From Oscheius sp. JU75 (lineage: Eukaryota; Nematoda; Chromadorea; Rhabditida; Rhabditidae): DNA of 64,000 bases. The stretch is taken from contig JASJZC010000002.1 in NCBI GenBank assembly GCA_037178855.1, positions 248,001 through 312,000 of the forward strand, given 5' to 3'. Below the pieces are notes generated by a model. The model was not told the DNA's origin. It searched no databases and saw nothing but the letters and a program-made list of their open reading frames with translations. Of this stretch, positions 10,725-20,621 are shown one piece after another; the stretch's first letter is position 1; every line of letters begins with the position of its first letter. The position numbers and the translations under genes were made by a program.

Positions 10725-11958
10725 ACATCTGCAATTCTCTTCTTCGGTTTTCTAATGTGATTCTGGCTGTTTTTCGGTGGTAGTCAAGACTGGTCTTTGA
10801 ATAAATTCTTGGGTCCAAAGCTTGATTTATTGTAATCAGGACAGCAAAAGCTCACCCCTTCTCTCCTTCTCACATCCAACGTGTGAATCCACTTTGCCCC
10901 CAGGCTATATCTCATTTCTCGTCAGTGTCTCTATCGAGTCAAGAAGACAACTTCATTTAGGGTCCAGGGGATACACAGGATGGCTGATTTTGGCTAAGGG
11001 AGGTCACGTGACGAGATCTTAAGCCAGTTTTTTCTTCCTCATTTCAGTTTCTCTTCTGAGCAAACTTGAAAGTTCAGTGATCAGACTGATGTTTGAGAGT
11101 GACAAGGTGTAATTTGGAAAAGCATTATACAAAGCCACTACTGAAGCATTTAAAGTTAAGCTATTTATAGCTTAACTTTAAATGTTTCAGTAGTGGCTTT
11201 GTATAATGTTGTTGTTTACCTAGGGCAGAAGGATAATCCGATGGGTCTGTAAATTTTTTATACAATGATTTGAATAGAAAAGAAAGAAAAAGAAAAAGAT
11301 GGCATTGTCAGATTTTTTTTAAAGTGCGTAGTTTTGGCCCACAGCTAAAAACTGGGATGCCTTTATGGTTATGACGCGCACTGTATGCCCATGCTCGATT
11401 CGATTCTTGGTTCTTATTATTGGAGAATCTCGGGAGACAGAGAGACAGAAAGGCAGAGAGACAGAGAGATCGAGAGACAGTGAGACAGAAAGAAGTGAGA
11501 CAGAGAGATAGAGAGACAGAGAAGCAGGAAAACATAGAGACCCTTTATCGCTCAATCAGTGCCTCCCCACTTCTCACAATCTGCTACTCTATCTCGCTTA
11601 GCCTCCGGGTTAGATCTGCTCTTTCTCAATTAGGTCCTAGTTTCTTCCTTTCCACGCCCCCTTCCTCCCTTTTGACCCCTCTCATTGTTCAGCTGCGGGA
11701 CTTGCGGCTGGATGATTTCATGATGATCTCTTGCTAGTGACCACGACAGTTCTCTGTTTCTGTGACTCTTTGTCTATCTGCTTGACTTGCTTTCGCCTAA
11801 CTCCTTTTCCCAATGAGACCGATTGTAGTCCAGCTGCTTTTGACTCTATCCATTTCTTGACAAACATCCACGTCACATTGCTTACAGCTTTGTGCTGTTG
11901 ACACAACCATTCTCCAGCATTTGTAAAAAAAAAAAAGCATCCCAGATTATCTAGAAAA
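10725..11958. other. Intergenic interval with poly(A) site and hairpin
   Basis: This holds the PRKCSH 3' UTR, a near-perfect 86-bp palindrome (11123-11208), and an AGACAGAG-rich tract at about 11435-11540. No coding exon was supported. Confidence 0.6.
11123..11208. repeat. Near-perfect inverted repeat, 40-bp arms and 6-nt loop
   Basis: The arms begin CATTATACAAAGCCACTACT and end AGTAGTGGCTTTGTATAATG. They pair along about 40 bp with a single wobble-type mismatch around a six-base ATTTAT loop. Such a long perfect stem is more typical of a young foldback/MITE insertion than of a microRNA precursor, but transcription would make double-stranded RNA. No second copy was seen in this window. Confidence 0.85.
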
Positions 11959-14317
11959 ATGTCCAATTCCGAGCAACCCACTTCACTCGAAGAATACGTC
12001 TGGTGGGAAGAGAACTGTTCCATCATACCACCAGAAATTAGCAGGTGAGACAGAGACAGGAGGATGACAGTCGCGTGGTCTCAAGCATTTTTCTCTCTTA
12101 ATTAATCTTTTTTTTCTCATCCAGCCTCGTAGACCCCTAGACCGTGGGTAAATATGGCTCTCGGTGGCTGCGAGCTAATATCCAGTGCAGCATAATTGAA
12201 AAGAACGCAACACGTGAGGGCCGTAACCATTTTCCAAGGAAGAAGGGAATAAGGGAGCAGAAACAAAACAGGAGGAAGTGAGGTCCTGACTAAACCCATC
12301 TCGAAACAGTATAGGTAGGACCTATTTTCAGAATAATCATGGTCGGACTCTTCGGCGCCACTCTGGCTCTGCTCTCTGTCATCTTCAACTCTTTCCTCTT
12401 CATCGTCTTGATCAGCAATCATCGTCATCGCTCCTCTCACCTCATTTATCTCACTTTTTTGGCCCTAGCTGACACATTTTTATCCGGTAATTTTGGTTTT
12501 TTGGGTCCGAAGTTCAACTTTTCAGCAGCCTACATTCTGCTCTTCTCTGTCAACATGTACATGGATTACTTTGAGTCGGAAATATTAGCCGCAGCCTGGT
12601 GGGGGTAGAACATCTTTATTTCTTGCAGAATACCAAAACGTTAAGGTACATGAGAATTGTCTTGACCATCTCACACGTCTTTATAAGCTTCTCTGCCTTT
12701 TTGATTGTGGCGGCGGCTTTTGAACGGTAAGGGTCTCTTTCTTCCTCATTCCATACCCGGATAATGTCATCTATTTTCATACCATTTTTGGCATGTTAGT
12801 CCTCGTCTCTTGCCGACGACCCTCTCGAAAGGAACACGCACACGAAAATGAAGGACCACAAATTGAATAATCGGCAGCGGGCAAAGGACTTCCAAAACAA
12901 AAAAAAGAGCGGCGAGGGCCGTCTCTCTTGAAATTGGAAAAGAGAATAAAAACTAGAGGGATCGATGAAGATTGACCAGTTTTAGTTTCGTCACCAGTTC
13001 GAAGATCCACAACCAGTTTGCCAAGAGTCATCGTTTCGTGATCAGCTTCGGAGCCCTGGTCTTTGCATTTTTGGCAAAGTTTCCGATGTTCTTCGAAGTT
13101 CAGGTAGGAGACAGAGCGACGGAGTGGTTGAGAGACGGATAGAAAGTGATACAGCGTGGCAGAGAGCATTTCTTTTCTTCTTCAATCCCTTATAATTTTA
13201 TCAGGTGATTCCCAACACTAACTGTACGGGTGTGACCTCATGGACAGCTACAGTAGCCGAGTTCAGTGAAGAGGAGCCGTATAAAACTGTCTACAAAGTG
13301 AGTTTCTTTACTCATTTGTCAGAGCCTGCTTGGCTATATCTCCGCTGGGGCTCTAGTGATAGTAAGGTGCTCTTCACAAAAACTTTTAGGCATAACTCGC
13401 TTTTGTTTCGTGGTCTCGGACAAATAAACAAACAAATAGACAGACAGTCAGAGTGTACCACAGACGCTATCGCGCTTTAGATAGGTCTCAATGACCTTCG
13501 GATTTAAATACCTGTTTGGTTTTTTTAAGTCCAGTCATTCCAGTACTGGTTTCGCAACATCATCACAATCTTCTTGCCCTTCATTCTATGTTTCTACCTC
13601 AACTTTGCCATCATTCGTCGTCTCCGCGTTCAACATCAAGGAGCCAAGCTATTCCGCTTTGCTACTTCGGAGCACAGGGTACTTTCCACACATTCTTTTA
13701 ATTACAAACTTTCAGCAAAATATCAGATCAGCAACTCTAATGCTTGTGTTTGTAACCTTTACTTACCTGGCTTCAAATGTGCTCAATGTTGTCATCTATA
13801 CTTGGGAGCTTATAAATAAGGTTAACAATTCTTTCCAGCAGTTGAAAGTGCTTTAGGACTCACTTATGTCACCGGAGCTGCGACCGTTCTATACACTCTG
13901 CACTGACTTGGTCTCACTGCTTACAGTAATCGCCAGGTCCTATCACTGTCCTTGTATCTGTCTCCCTGCCTCCGTGTCTCTCTGTTTCTCTATCTCATCG
14001 ACACTTTTCAGCTGTGCCAGACTCCCGATCTACATGGGCTGCAATGCCAGGATCCGAGCAGAAGTCCTTGACTTTTTGGAAAACTTGACGACCTTCAAGA
14101 GGATCCAGTGGGATATTGGAAAAGTGAGACATTCTTGAGTTTCATTAAATGTATTTCTTTAGTCAGCTGATTCTTCGCCGAAGGTCCGAAGATCTAGGCC
14201 GACTACTGTTCGGTATTGTGATACTGGGAATGGGTTCATGATCTATGAGGTGAGTCAGCACGATTTGTGTATTGTTAAAGCTAGCTATGACCATCCCTTT
14301 AGTCTATACCTGGATAG
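11959..14317 (+). CDS. Rhodopsin-family GPCR, FMRFamide/neuropeptide-receptor-like, one frame break
   Basis: Ten coding blocks: 11959-12044, 12332-12726, 12998-13103, 13205-13297, 13544-13678, 13716-13820, 13857-13936, 14012-14123, 14163-14249 and 14303-14317. Seven hydrophobic segments are recognisable. They include GLFGATLALLSVIFNSFLFI (TM1), ISFSAFLIVAAAFER (TM3, with FER in place of DRY), FRNIITIFLPFILCFYLN (TM5) and SATLMLVFVTFTYLASNVLN (TM6). CARLPIYMGCN at TM7 is in the style of nematode FRPR receptors. Cys in NTNCTGVTSW fits the second extracellular loop. All junctions are in phase. The exception is in block 2, where a run of five G at 12601-12605 shifts the frame between AAAWWG and YFLQNTKTLRYM. 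The intervening 24 nt is too short to be an intron, so this is an assembly indel or a recent null allele. The ligand cannot be predicted. Confidence 0.75.
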
Positions 14318-14856
14318 ATTTGAGACAAAGAGGCAGGATGACAGAGAGAAACGATAAAAAGTTAAGACAAAGCAGCCTGATGAGCTGGAATTCGTGGCAG
14401 TTGTGAGTTTCATTAGAAAACTGGTACAGGGTAGTTTGCTTTGTTTTATACCGGATGTTTCATCTTTAGATGATTGTTTTTCAAAGTCTGCGGACTTTTC
14501 TTTTCGGGTTCCGTTTGATATAAATTTCTAGTGAAGACACAGAGAGACAGTAGCAAAAACTATTTCCAGCCAGCCCGACTCGGCTCTCCTCGTCTCCGAA
14601 CAGTTGGAACCGGGATAGACAAGATCGTCCTCTCTGTGGCGATGGGAGCAGCTCCAAGGACACCGTCCCCCTTCAGCACAGAAATGAACATATTGTTGCC
14701 GAAATAAACTTCCTATGCACTGTTTCTCTTTGCGGCTTCCCCGGATCATAATAGGATTCAAGCTTCAAGTTTTCGCTCGCGCTTTTTAGCCGCCCTTATC
14801 TTCACTTTCATCCAGTCCCGGCCCAGTTCACATTTCAGCTTTCTCTAATCAGGCTA
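14318..14856. other. Short intergenic interval before astacin gene
   Basis: No exon was supported. A TTTCTCTAATCAG site at about 14840-14852 precedes the astacin start by four bases and is a likely trans-splice acceptor. Confidence 0.5.
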
Positions 14857-16032
14857 ATGTCTCTCCGACTACTAGTGGACATTCTTTTTTGGATGATTTT
14901 GGTACAAAATGTGCTGGGATGTGTGGGGAAGGACTGTAAGCCGAAGGTTTGTCTCTATGTCTCTGCCTCTTTCAATCTGAGGTCTTTTAGGCTCGAGCTG
15001 CTCCAACTCTCACGGGAAACACTCTAGATGATCCTTCTCCTGGACTCATAACACGGTAACTTTCTCAACTTTCATCGAACGTACTGATTTAGAAAGTCTA
15101 TCCAAACCGTGTTCCTCTGGCCCTCACTGTCCGACAGTGAGAAGACGATTGTAAGAGATGCTTTCTTCCAGATTGGCAGGCGAACCTGTGTCCAATTCCA
15201 GGAACAGGTAGATTCTAAGAACTTTGTCAAATGATACAGGAAGTTCAGGAATTCAAGCCGTGGTACCATGCTGACAGGTGGGACGCCGACAAGCCGTATG
15301 TTCTCATAAGGAAAAGTAAGAAGTATGCTGGTCAGTTTCAGTTGTTGAAATGACAAAAAGTTTTAGCTTATTCGGACAACAAAGTCGAGGGACTAGTAGA
15401 TAGAACAGTTCTCTACCTGCCTGAGTCAGTTTTTCAACAAGAGTCGTTCAACCATTCGAGAGGTGCCGTCATGGAGCAGCTTGTCAGATTCATGGGTGAG
15501 TGAAAGAAAGACAGAGATACAGAGAGACAGAGATAGAGAGACAGAGAGGCACTGGCTTCCAGGTCTCAAACGTGAGCTGAACCGTCCCGATGCCTCGTCC
15601 TACATCCAACCGGTCAGCCCTGTACCTCTCTCTGTCCTTCCCCAATTCAATCCAATCCAGCTGGAGTGGCCTTTTGACCCAGAAAGCATCACCGTCCCCC
15701 TATGGGCCAGAGAAAAGTAAATCAATCACTCTGTCAAACCAAGTTCTGTCTCAGGTACCGTTTGACCCAGTACTGTCCGGCCAGAAATGATGCGGACATT
15801 GGAGCTGGGCAAAGAGTCGGTCTTCTCACAAGGTTTGTCATTTTTCATCTTCAGAACATTGCAACTTAGATGGGACACGATAAAGCTAAACAGCATGTAC
15901 TGTCCAGACAAGGTTGGACTTGCCGACGCACACAAGGGGCCATGTGTCATTCCCAGAGCCAAAGATCAGGACGAGTTCAGGAAAAGAGTCTGGGCTTACC
16001 GGAAGCTCCTGAATAAGCAGAAAAACCATTGA
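14857..16032 (+). CDS. Astacin-like secreted protein with degenerate zinc site, 294 aa
   Basis: Eight exons splice in phase: 14857-14946, 14991-15055, 15093-15207, 15240-15330, 15367-15495, 15563-15716, 15755-15832 and 15870-16032. A signal peptide (MSLRLLVDILFWMILVQNVL) leads into an M12A-like domain: EKTIVRDAFFQIGRRTCVQF matches the astacin helix and first Cys. Astacins next have HExxHxxGFxHExxRxDR; here the aligned stretch reads VMEQLVRFMGLKRELNRPD. All three zinc-binding histidines are replaced, while the flanking G, E and RPD survive. Towards the end, GAGQRVGLLTRWDTIKLNSM followed by YC matches the usual I/GQR..LS..D...N.LYC end of the domain. The short basic tail has no EGF, CUB or ShK domain. 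It is probably a non-catalytic astacin. AATAAA is at 16042-16047. Confidence 0.85.
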
Positions 16033-16127
16033 AGAGAATTTAATAAATCTATTATAAAGAAGCAGGTCACAAAAAGTTTAAAAAGTGACGACCGCTATTT
16101 CGTCGTCAACTTTTGGGGTCAAAACAG

Positions 16128-16240
16128 TGATTTTACTGCATTTCAATGTTTGCAAAGTTTTAGCACGAACCAAAACCTACAACTTTGCAGAGTATCAATT
16201 TCTTTGGAAACTACTCTTTGGACCCGGAAAAAGCTCCCAG
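16128..16240. repeat. Foldback (palindromic MITE-like) element, copy 1
   Basis: The core pairs TTTGCAAAGTTTTAG with CTACAACTTTGCAGA across a short loop at about 16149-16190. The arms extend outward less perfectly. It is located just downstream of the astacin poly(A) signal. See the copies at 19.7, 24.3, 26.4, 48.9, 59.8 and 63.9 kb. Confidence 0.7.
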
Positions 16241-16449
16241 AGAAAAGAGCCACATTGGACTCGGTTAGTACTTGGATCGAATTTTCTGGAAAACAGTAAG
16301 AGTTCTTACGCGTTGCTTGATAATACAAGCGACTTTTGGGCTATCTCACTTCTTGTTAGACCTGAACTTATTCGTCTCTGCCATTCGTTTGTGTCCCGTC
16401 GTTCTCCAGGTGTTCAGGTCCTCAGGGCTACGATGACCTCGGGCCAGCG

Positions 16450-17092
16450 ATGTCCGCTAACGAAAAAAATCAGACAGCAGAAGATGAGCATCGAGATCAG
16501 ACTGATGTGCGACCAAATTCAGACCCTCTTGTCTCCTCGGCGTCTGACTCTTGGCCAACCCTCCGGAACTTAGTCTCAGGGTTGCCTGTCTTGCTCTGCT
16601 GCTTGTTCTTCTAGAGAACAGCTGGCGTACTCTTCGCTTTGAGAGATCTTGGCAGGGCATCCGGGTCATACTGGACCGGTCCGATTTGCTCATAGTTTTC
16701 CATTCTGTCTTGAAGAAGAATAACCGTCTGAGTCTGACAGAGCTGAAGTCAATGATCAAAATGCATCAGTAATAGCATTGCGTCTATCCTCTATGTATTT
16801 TCGCAGTTTTCTCGCTCCCAATATTTCTTACGCTCTTCCAAGTACAAACATTGAAAAGCGTGCTCTTTACCTAGAATTTCAACAAAAACTTCCTATCAAA
16901 GACGCCAACATTGCAAAGGACAGCACTTGGAGACTGAATCACCCTCTCCCAAAAGACTATGGAAAACTCCACGTCGGAGCCACCTTGCACCGCCCGACGA
17001 GTCTTCCAGCTCTGCACAGTCAGAAAGATGCTCAATTCTATGATCGGGATACGCAGGATCAAGACTCGGGAACAGGGGGCCATGAAACTTGA
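16450..17092 (+). CDS. Unrecognised protein, about 188 aa
   Basis: Three exons splice in phase: 16450-16572 (MSANEKNQTAEDEHRD..), 16617-16768 (NSWRTLRFERSWQGIRV..) and 16807-17092 (FLAPNISYALPST.. to GGHET and stop). Intron 1 is only 44 nt. A TCTCCAG site near 16411 could be a trans-splice acceptor 40 bp before the start. The first exon is acidic and polar. The second and third have an amphipathic, charged character without a signal peptide or membrane helix. I do not recognise a family. The join of exon 1 to exon 2 uses an AG two bases beyond the stronger TTCTAG, because only that keeps frame, so the N-terminus is the weakest part. Confidence 0.5.
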
Positions 17093-17451
17093 CGCTACAG
17101 ATTAGTACGAAGAAGAGAAAGGTTAAGGGAGGGTGTGATACCAGTGAAAAGGGTTTCGGAAGAGTTGCAGAGCAAGGAAGCGGGATCAAAGGACAGCAAT
17201 GTGAAGACGGGGGAAGTGAACAGGATTATCCGAAGAATAGAGACGAAATAACAGCAGAGAGATAAATTAAAAGAAGGAGAGCTGATTTTTAGTGAAAGGA
17301 ACAGGTTACTTTTGCTTTTGCACCTTTACTTTTGAAAACATACTACTCTGGGTCTGTCCCTGTCTGTCACTGTCTTCCTGTCTCTCTATTTCTCTACCTC
17401 TGTCTCTCTGCCTTTCTATCTCTCTGTCTTTTCAGTATAAAGTGCTTTCTT

Positions 17452-17640
17452 CCAGATAGAAAATACTCAAAATAATCGGTTTCGGCGGCTTTGGGGGACG
17501 TCTACCGGGTGCCTTTTTCAGAGCATGGTCAAGGCTACGCGATGAAAACCGAGTCTTGTGATGGGTATCGACACCTGCTTCGACTGGAAGTAGATGTCCA
17601 GGTTCCGACTCTAATGGAAGCTACCGGCTGACAAGAAAAA
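17452..17640 (+). pseudogene. CK1-family protein kinase fragment
   Basis: After a TTCCAG site, the sequence reads KILKIIGFGGFG (glycine-rich loop), then, one frame over, DVYRV..GQGYAMKTES (catalytic Lys in AMK) and LLRLEVDV. This is the start of a casein kinase 1 domain as found in the large nematode CK1/TTBKL expansion. The frame shifts by one base in the G-run near 17490, and the reading stops at TGA near 17628. No HRD/DFG-type motifs were found downstream within reach. A truncated, frame-shifted remnant is the simplest reading. Confidence 0.6.
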
Positions 17641-18191
17641 CTGTCCAAGTCGTAAACGTCATGTGTGGTACAGAAGGGTGATGACAATCGTAGCGAAACT
17701 TGCGTTACAAGTATTTTTACTTCAGTGACCAGCTTCTTATCACTTCCATTTTTTTTATCCTTTAACTGTTTGACAGCGTCAAATAGAATAGACTCCTTTG
17801 TGAGTTTTGCGACGTTGGTCAGGGCCGGTTTCACGCATCTGCTGTCACAAGCTACAAACAGAAATTGAACACTAGTCATGCGACTGGCACCAACAGACAT
17901 GATCCCACAATCCAGTGGTTGTCCAATAAAACACCTAGGTTCAGTTTTGACAAAAATGTATGAAGCTATCCTTGTTACTCCTTGAAAACAGTAGGGAAAA
18001 TACGGGTACGGTAGCTTTGAAAAGTATCTCCATAAGATATTTGTCTGATCCCAGGAACTATGAAAGAACTCTCCTGACTTTGAAGCGATATGTGCATGTA
18101 GTACGGTGTGAACTGCGGCAACTTTAATATTTTTCAAAACTACCCAGTAATCCTGCTTGACTCCAGCGATAATCGATTCTATCCAAACCAT
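17535..18191 (-). other. Uncharacterised 218-codon open frame
   Basis: This is the longest open frame in the window that is not explained by a repeat or a recognised gene. It starts at ATG 18191 (MVWIESIIAGVKQDYWVVLK) and includes segments such as AALTNVAKLTKESI-like helix-prone sequence. Its 3' part overlaps the kinase remnant on the opposite strand, where the reading is an antisense shadow. The upstream ~500 bp (17650-18191) could be a real exon or an inserted element. No domain was recognised. Confidence 0.25.
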
Positions 18192-18199
18192 ATTTTTGC

Positions 18200-18700
18200 T
18201 CTGACTCTCTCACCCCTTCTTTCGATTCGAGACTAGGATCTGGGCTAGTCCCGAGCAACCAAGGTTCGAAGACTCTCAGTCTACCCTCCGAGGGCCTGAT
18301 CGGGATTCAAAAAGTCAGGATGTGGAGACTGAAAGTAATGACTTGAAATAGGAGAATTGGGGGTTTAAGAGTTCAAAAACCACAAGTCTCCTCATTAGTA
18401 GATTTTCTCTCTCCCAACTGCCTATTTTCAAACTACTTTCAGGAGCCACCTTACGACAAGGATGCCTTTCCATGTGAATCGTCTGTGGATGTACTGGAGA
18501 GACTTCCATGCATCAAGGATTGCCCAACAGTCGCTCTTATTGTTACGCCTACAACTGCTGCTAGTGTCCGTGTCTTTCTGTCCCTTTGTCACTCAAGTCT
18601 CTCTGTCTCTCAAAAGGACTGTCCTGTCAGACAACAGTTCCCCTCTAGTCCGTTTCTTTCCTAGAGACAGAGGAACATCCATTTGATTTGAGGTGTCATT
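18200..18700 (+). other. Possible exons of an unidentified gene
   Basis: A segment after GACTAG (about 18234) reads SPEQPRFEDSQSTLRG and continues to a donor at about 18334. Another begins after ACTTTCAG at 18442, running to a CT-rich tract near 18570. Both frames of the second block are open (EPPYDKDAFPCESS.. or RSHLTTRMPFHVNRL..), so the correct reading cannot be chosen. These may be tail exons of the decayed kinase. Confidence 0.25.
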
Positions 18701-19182
18701 TGTTTCTTCCAAAAGTTTGTTTTTCTCCCGATAGCAGAATATAATCAATCTCGATAGATAAGGTTCTCAGTGTTAAAGTTGCGGTGGTCTGTGGACGGAC
18801 GTTTATGCTGATTTGTGAGAGGTTTTAACAATTACGGCGATAAAATAAAGGTAAAGTTTGACCGAGAGCGAGCTCCAGGTGCCAAATTTGACTTCAAGAA
18901 CGCCTTATCTCCGTAGCAAGCTATTATCAATTTACGGGCGAGAGCTAGACCGAAGTTAGTGGTTGATATTGACCCAAAACATCAAAAATCCCTAACCATG
19001 TGCTCCCACATTCCTCCTTCTTGTTTATTTACTGTTTCTTTGTTTCCTCGCGTCTCCTCCTCGTCGAAAAAGGTGTCATTCGACTCCCCCGTAGAAGGGC
19101 CCCGGACGATTATAAACCTAGTCAAACAACACCGAAGATCTCGTCTATAAAAGGAAACTGTTTCTGTCCTAATTCTCTGAAA

Positions 19183-20292
19183 ATGGCATATTTCTGGCTA
19201 TTGCTAGCCTCGACTTATATGATGGCTGAAGCGATGAATCATTGCGGATGGAGCACATCTCCAGGTGAGCTTACTAAGTTAAAGTAACAGTATACCGCCT
19301 GTACAATATCTCTGTTATTTAGTGTGTTTAATGGCTAAACTCGTGCATTTTTGGCGATAAGGGTGCGAGCTCGAGCCCGCGTGGCACAGTCGGCTGTATA
19401 GCGCTCCGACTGCAAATCAACACGAATTGGGCTCGACTCCAGAATGGGCTAGATCTTTTTGTACTTTGGCGAAACTCTAAAAAAAGCACTTTTAGAAAGT
19501 TTTGCATTAGTAGTTGTTTGAAAAAACATCATTTTTCACAATATGCGTTTTCCCGCGGGTCTTTCTGATTTGAGCGCCGAATTCAAACGGGGGAACCGAT
19601 ACACTCTCGCATTAACTATTGTGTTTTTCAGAAAAAAAAAACAATTCAGACGGAAAATCTTTCTACTGCCAAGACGCTGGCTCACAAGCGCCGAAACCAT
19701 TTTCAGCGCTCAGGGTGTGCAACAGAAATCAGCCAGTTCGGGATTGCATTTTTCCATTTTGCGATAATCTGCAAAGTTGTAGCATTTTTTCTGCTCTACA
19801 ACTTTGCAGAACATTGCAAAGCTAAAAATGTAATCTTGACCTCTAAATGACTGATTTCTGTACCCTGAGATATGTTTCAGCCCGTCCCGAGGCGCAGGGC
19901 GGAAGCGGGGCGCGCAATCGGCCTTGCATAAGGCGCATGTCTGGTGTTTTTCTTCGTAACCGAACTGTCTCTTTTCGATATTGACGGCTGTTGCCGAGCT
20001 CACTTCCCCTACATTGCTCAGGCTGACACTCCCAGAGAACGAGTCTGGGCAGCTGAAGATTTCTGCAAATGTCTGAAGAAAACTATCATGGCCAAGTTCG
20101 TTTCCTTTTCATCATGGAAATTCAAATTTCAGCGTGGAAATTAAGATTCGAATGAGGACAAATCAGGTCTGTGACATTCGTACATTGGAGCGACGTACTG
20201 AGGGAAGACTCCCGACTCCTTTTTTGAAATCTGTGAGCAAAATGTTCAGAACGAAGAAAGGTCACGACGAAGAAGACTACTTATACGATTAA
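19183..20292 (+). CDS. Small secreted cysteine-containing protein, interrupted by a foldback element
   Basis: Supported blocks: exon 1 at 19183-19264 (signal peptide MAYFWLLLASTYMMAEAMN, then HCGWSTSP), an exon from 19632 (EKKNNSDGKSFYCQDAGSQA..), a block ending at 20095 (IDGCCRAHFPYIAQADTPRE.. CKCLKKTIMA) and the last exon 20133-20292 (NVEIKIRMRTNQVCDIRTLE.. EEDYLYD, stop at 20290). The 20095/20133 junction uses a GTTCGT donor and is in phase. A TATAAAAG box at 19145 lies 38 bp upstream of the start, unusual among genes here. The middle of the gene is uncertain: a palindromic element at 19722-19860 overlaps the second exon, and no clean donor/acceptor pair links it to the third block. The family is unrecognised. 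Confidence 0.5.
19375..19450 (+). repeat. tRNA-like repeat (SINE-type), copy 1
   Basis: It has an A-box-like GTGGCACAGTCGGCTGTATAGC, abbreviated here as TGGCACAGTCGGCT, and a B-box-like GGGCTCGACTCC at tRNA-like spacing. The ends (GCCCGCG / AATGGGCT) pair only weakly. It lies in the intron of the small secreted-protein gene. It is not a functional tRNA by inspection. Confidence 0.55.
19722..19860. repeat. Foldback element, copy 2 (near full length)
   Basis: The left arm starts CAGAAATCAGCCA and runs to CTGCAAAGTTGTAG. The right arm runs from CTACAACTTTGCAGAACATT to TGACTGATTTCTG. The whole is a ~140-bp imperfect palindrome with a short central spacer. It defines the family consensus, including an inner GGGTCAAGGTTACATTTT-like segment. 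Confidence 0.8.
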
Positions 20293-20621
20293 TTGATACC
20301 AGGATCAGTGTTTTTGTATTGTAACACTGTACCATCTTGACTGTCTACGATAAATACAGTCAGACTTGTTAACTTCGGGTGGGTCGCGCCGCAGCCTCAT
20401 GGAACGGGAATCCACGGGCTCCAAATCATACCTATACCTTTAAATCCAAACTATCCATTGTCGTACTGCTTGGGACGACAGGTTGGTCAATTAGCACCTA
20501 TCTCCCTATTTTTATTCGCCAGTTAAAATTTTAAAAAGCTAATCACAGGGTAGGATATATCACTATGGTCCGTTCTTTATAGAGATCGTTGCGGGAAAGG
20601 GTCGGGGTATCGTGGGACCTC

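Noticed and set aside
12605-12628. A 24-nt intron in the GPCR gene that would avoid the frame break
   Set aside because: Far below the minimum intron size, and removing it still leaves the wrong phase.
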